A DNA stretch of 64,000 nucleotides from an uncultured Acetatifactor sp. (lineage in GTDB: Bacteria; Bacillota; Clostridia; Lachnospirales; Lachnospiraceae): the NCBI GenBank assembly GCA_949840935.1, contig CATKXX010000001.1:1-64000 (forward strand). Direction: 5' to 3'. The notes under the pieces are model-generated. The model saw nothing but the letters and a program-made list of their open reading frames with translations. It had not been told where the DNA came from and searched no databases. Position numbers and translations under genes: made by a program. Positions within the stretch are counted from its first letter, which is position 1. The number at the start of each line of letters is the position of its first letter. Below, piece by piece: positions 61,625 through 64,000 of this stretch.

Positions 61625-62062
61625 ATGAAAATTTATGAGAGACCGATTGTGCTTGCGAATGAGGAGCTGGCAGAGGGGGTTTATGCGGCATCAGGCGCAG
61701 CAGCTGGAGGCGATTGTTATACGGTTACGGCGAATATCCATCAGACGCCGGAAGGCGGCAGGGAAGACTACCGCATTCAGGTGAATGCTCAGCATAATGC
61801 GACTCATCACAGTACCGCGCAGGAGCTGACGATTTCCTTTAATCAGCCGGTAAATTACAGCTTCTGTAATGGGAATGGGGCTTCGTTAAAGAGCGGGGAT
61901 GGGACTGCGACCCTTGTCATTTCGCTGAGCTACCATAACAATGATACAGACAATATTGGCTTTGGCGATCTGGCAGTTACATCGGGGCCTGGCCTGGCGA
62001 TCACGAGTGTTGCAATGTCTTCCTGTAACCGTACCTGTGCGCAGCATGATGGATTGAATTAG
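61625..62062 (+). CDS. small protein with conserved leader (2)
   Basis: A 145-aa product starting at ATG 61625; an ORF start 66 nt upstream lacks support. The leader (YERPIVLANEELAEGVYAAS) repeats that of the gene at 61073 almost residue for residue. The body is beta-rich (YTVTANIHQ, DYRIQVNAQHN, LTISFNQPVNYSF) and ends SSCNRTCAQHDG with two Cys. The shared leader with unrelated body suggests leader recognition by common export or modification machinery. Confidence 0.7.
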   Translation: MKIYERPIVLANEELAEGVYAASGAAAGGDCYTVTANIHQTPEGGREDYRIQVNAQHNATHHSTAQELTISFNQPVNYSFCNGNGASLKSGDGTATLVISLSYHNNDTDNIGFGDLAVTSGPGLAITSVAMSSCNRTCAQHDGLN

Positions 62063-62190
62063 GCTGTACTGGTAAATTGAAAATGGGACATCCATCGATG
62101 TGTCTGCACTTTTGATCTTGAAAAATGTGTCCATGGGCGTGCGGGCAGAAGGATGATTTCTGAACATGTTCTGGCAGAAGAATGTAAGAC

Positions 62191-62228
62191 AGCTCCGCAG
62201 AATTCTTAAGAATTCTGCGGAGCTTTTT
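62191..62228 (+). terminator. strong intrinsic terminator before the ABC gene
   Basis: A 34-bp perfect palindrome (arms AGCTCCGCAGAATTCTT and its complement) followed by TTTT. It ends or attenuates the small-protein transcript before the transporter gene, so the two may be expressed unequally. Confidence 0.85.
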
Positions 62229-62296
62229 AAAGCATGAGAGAATAAATTGCATTGCAGGGAATCCCTGAATGCTTTTCATAAAAGGAACATAGCAAA

Positions 62297-64000
62297 ATGA
62301 AAGAGAGACTGCTTTTTTATATAAACCGTATCAAAGCCGGACGCCTGCAGGAAATGTGGGTACAGACAAGATGGATTTACCAGTATGTGAGGAGATATTG
62401 GTTAGTTATGATCTTTTATACGGTGCTGGGTATGTTTTCGACAGTGGTTTCCCTGTTTTCAAGCATGGTTTCACGCGATCTCGTTGATATCATCACAGGT
62501 CATCAGACCGGAATGGTCATTCAGACCTTCTGCATCATGATAGGGCTGGGTATTGGAAACACTTTTCTGGCACAGATTTCCGGATATGCCTCCAGTTATC
62601 TCAGCATGAAGGTGGATGCGGAGATTAAGTCGGATATTTTTTCAAAGATCCTGGTGACGGACTGGGAATCCCTGACCAACTATCATACGGGAGACCTGCT
62701 GACCAGATGGGGATCTGATGCGTCTAATATTTCAGATGGTGTGTTGAGTTTTATTCCGAATCTGGTCATTTATATTTTCCGGTTTATCAGTGCCTTTTCC
62801 ATGGTTATCTATTACGACGCGTCTTTTGCGCTGTTCGCTTTTTTGGGGATGCCTGTCAGCCTGATCCTGTCTAAGACGTTGATGAACCGTATGGTAAATA
62901 ATAATAAGAAAAGCGCGGCGATGGGGGCAAAAATGTCAGGGTTTAACCAGGAGACATTTTCTAATATCCAGACGATCAAAGCCTTTGACCTGATCCGGCT
63001 CTATGTGGATAAGTTGAAATCCTATCAGAAGGAATATATCAGTATGCGGCTGAGTTTTCAGAGAATGTCCATGGGAACCTCCCTTTTGCTGTCCGCGGTT
63101 GGGATGATGGTGTCCTATGCCGCCTATGGATGGGGGATATACAGAGTGTGGAGCGGGGCAATCAGCTATGGTACTATGACAATGTTTTTGAGCCTGTCGG
63201 GAACTCTCACGGGAACTTTGCACAATCTTACCTCCCTGGTTCCCACGGCGATAAGCCTGACTACTTCAGCCGGCCGTCTTATGGATATTGTGGAGATGCC
63301 CAGGGAGGATTACAGCCAGGAGGACGAGGTAAATGCGTTCCTGAAAAAATACAGGGATCAGGGGATCGGACTGCAGGTAACAGAGGTGGATTATACTTAC
63401 ATGACCGGGACAGAGGTGTTTTCCCATGCTTCCTTAGAGGCTTATCCCCATGAAATCGTGGCTCTGGTAGGCCCCTCCGGGGAGGGAAAGACTACTATGA
63501 TACGTGTGATCCTGTCCCTAATGCGGACGCAGGGGGGGCAGGCGGCAGTCTGCGGCGGCAGGAAAAATGAAGCATGGACGGAGAAGCTGCCGTTGACGCC
63601 CTCCACGAGAAAGCTGTTTTCCTATGTCCCCCAGGGAAATACCATGTTTTCCGGAACGATAGCGGAAAATATGCGCAATGTGAAGCAGGATGCCACAGAC
63701 GCGGAGATTGTGGAAGCGCTGAAAATGGCGTGTGCCTGGGACTTTGTGGAAAGGCTTCCGGATGGGATAGACAGTGAGATTAAGGAAAGGGGAGGCGGTT
63801 TCTCAGAGGGCCAGGCCCAGCGCCTGTCCATTGCGCGGGCAATCCTCAGGAAATCACCGCTTCTTTTGCTGGATGAGGCTACCTCTGCGCTGGATGTGGC
63901 CACGGAGAGGAAGGTATTGAGGAATATCATGCAGGACAGCTATCCCAGGACCTGTATTGTCACCACTCACAGACCTACGGTGCTGGAAGCCTGCACCCGT
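62297..64000 (+). CDS. ABC exporter, TM plus ATPase half-transporter (partial)
   Basis: Open from ATG 62297 (AAAGGA site) to the window edge, 568 codons without a stop. The N-terminal ABC_membrane domain (about 30-310) has six helices and no C39 peptidase domain in front. The ATPase domain (about 355-568) has Walker A GPSGEGKTT, Q-loop VPQGN, signature FSEGQAQRLSIARA, Walker B LLLLDEATSALD and switch THRP. A 7-G run lies at 63532-63538. It most likely exports the leader-bearing small proteins upstream; the partner or the maturation enzyme may lie beyond the edge. Confidence 0.93.
   Translation, partial: MKERLLFYINRIKAGRLQEMWVQTRWIYQYVRRYWLVMIFYTVLGMFSTVVSLFSSMVSRDLVDIITGHQTGMVIQTFCIMIGLGIGNTFLAQISGYASSYLSMKVDAEIKSDIFSKILVTDWESLTNYHTGDLLTRWGSDASNISDGVLSFIPNLVIYIFRFISAFSMVIYYDASFALFAFLGMPVSLILSKTLMNRMVNNNKKSAAMGAKMSGFNQETFSNIQTIKAFDLIRLYVDKLKSYQKEYISMRLSFQRMSMGTSLLLSAVGMMVSYAAYGWGIYRVWSGAISYGTMTMFLSLSGTLTGTLHNLTSLVPTAISLTTSAGRLMDIVEMPREDYSQEDEVNAFLKKYRDQGIGLQVTEVDYTYMTGTEVFSHASLEAYPHEIVALVGPSGEGKTTMIRVILSLMRTQGGQAAVCGGRKNEAWTEKLPLTPSTRKLFSYVPQGNTMFSGTIAENMRNVKQDATDAEIVEALKMACAWDFVERLPDGIDSEIKERGGGFSEGQAQRLSIARAILRKSPLLLLDEATSALDVATERKVLRNIMQDSYPRTCIVTTHRPTVLEACTR

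Noticed and set aside
1..64000. Prophage or conjugative element
   Set aside because: Only one integrase; no capsid, terminase, relaxase or type IV secretion genes were seen.

Overview
The window reads as chromosome of a low-to-mid GC spore-forming Clostridia member, most likely a gut Lachnospiraceae. The evidence is an MEP-pathway ispF, a sporulation sigma-H gene, a Cys T-box leader, the conserved order ispF-(T-box)-cysE-cysS-mrnC-rlmB-sigH, strong AGGAGG-type ribosome sites, a class B sortase with an SPKTAE-type substrate, and an LCP-family ligase. No species can be named from the sequence alone.

Layout. 0.1-4.3 kb: a tyrosine recombinase, then sortase B, an LCP protein and a sortable surface protein. 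4.3-45.3 kb: a very large, almost unidirectional surface-glycopolymer locus. It encodes GT4 and GT2 transferases, a repeat-rich lipoprotein, an ABC-2 exporter whose permease and ATPase both carry extra secretory/membrane N-termini, three GlfT2-like (galactofuranosyl-type) transferases, five proteins of the CDP-glycerol:glycerophosphotransferase (TagF/TagB) family, an IspD/TarI-like cytidylyltransferase, DUF6270/SGNH-like proteins, a hexapeptide acyltransferase, a pyruvyltransferase-FrhB fusion, and two epimerases. 45.4-57.5 kb: a DEAD-box helicase, then the housekeeping block ispF to sigH, then an RND-type efflux permease with a TetR regulator. 57.6-64 kb: tRNA-Thr, remnants of a sugar ABC permease and of an alpha/beta hydrolase, a GH140/DUF4038 glycosidase with an amidohydrolase, and a small-protein cluster sharing an N-terminal leader next to an ABC exporter that runs off the right edge.

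Main discovery. Between 21.3 and 27.7 kb sits what appears to be a complete phosphoramidate activation pathway like the one that builds the O-methyl phosphoramidate capsule modification of Campylobacter jejuni. It contains a PEP-synthase-like glutamine kinase (Cj1418 type), an APS-kinase-like CDP-phosphoramidate kinase (Cj1415 type), a class I glutamine amidotransferase-like hydrolase (Cj1417 type) and a LicC-like cytidylyltransferase (Cj1416 type). A PHP-family phosphatase next to them is suited to recycling the 3'-phospho-CMP by-product. A formyltransferase-fold protein with an altered catalytic Asn and an unknown gene lie inside the same operon.

The same locus carries seven uninterrupted runs of 8-11 G, all inside coding regions between 15.8 and 43.5 kb. 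Three of them (25159, 27948, 43413) place the gene out of frame in this assembly, and a one-base change restores a full-length product that matches its paralogs or is coupled to the next gene. This is the signature of slipped-strand phase variation, so the locus probably produces a combinatorially variable cell-wall glycopolymer. Poly-G contingency switching combined with phosphoramidate genes closely parallels Campylobacter capsule loci but lies in a Gram-positive, LCP/sortase context.
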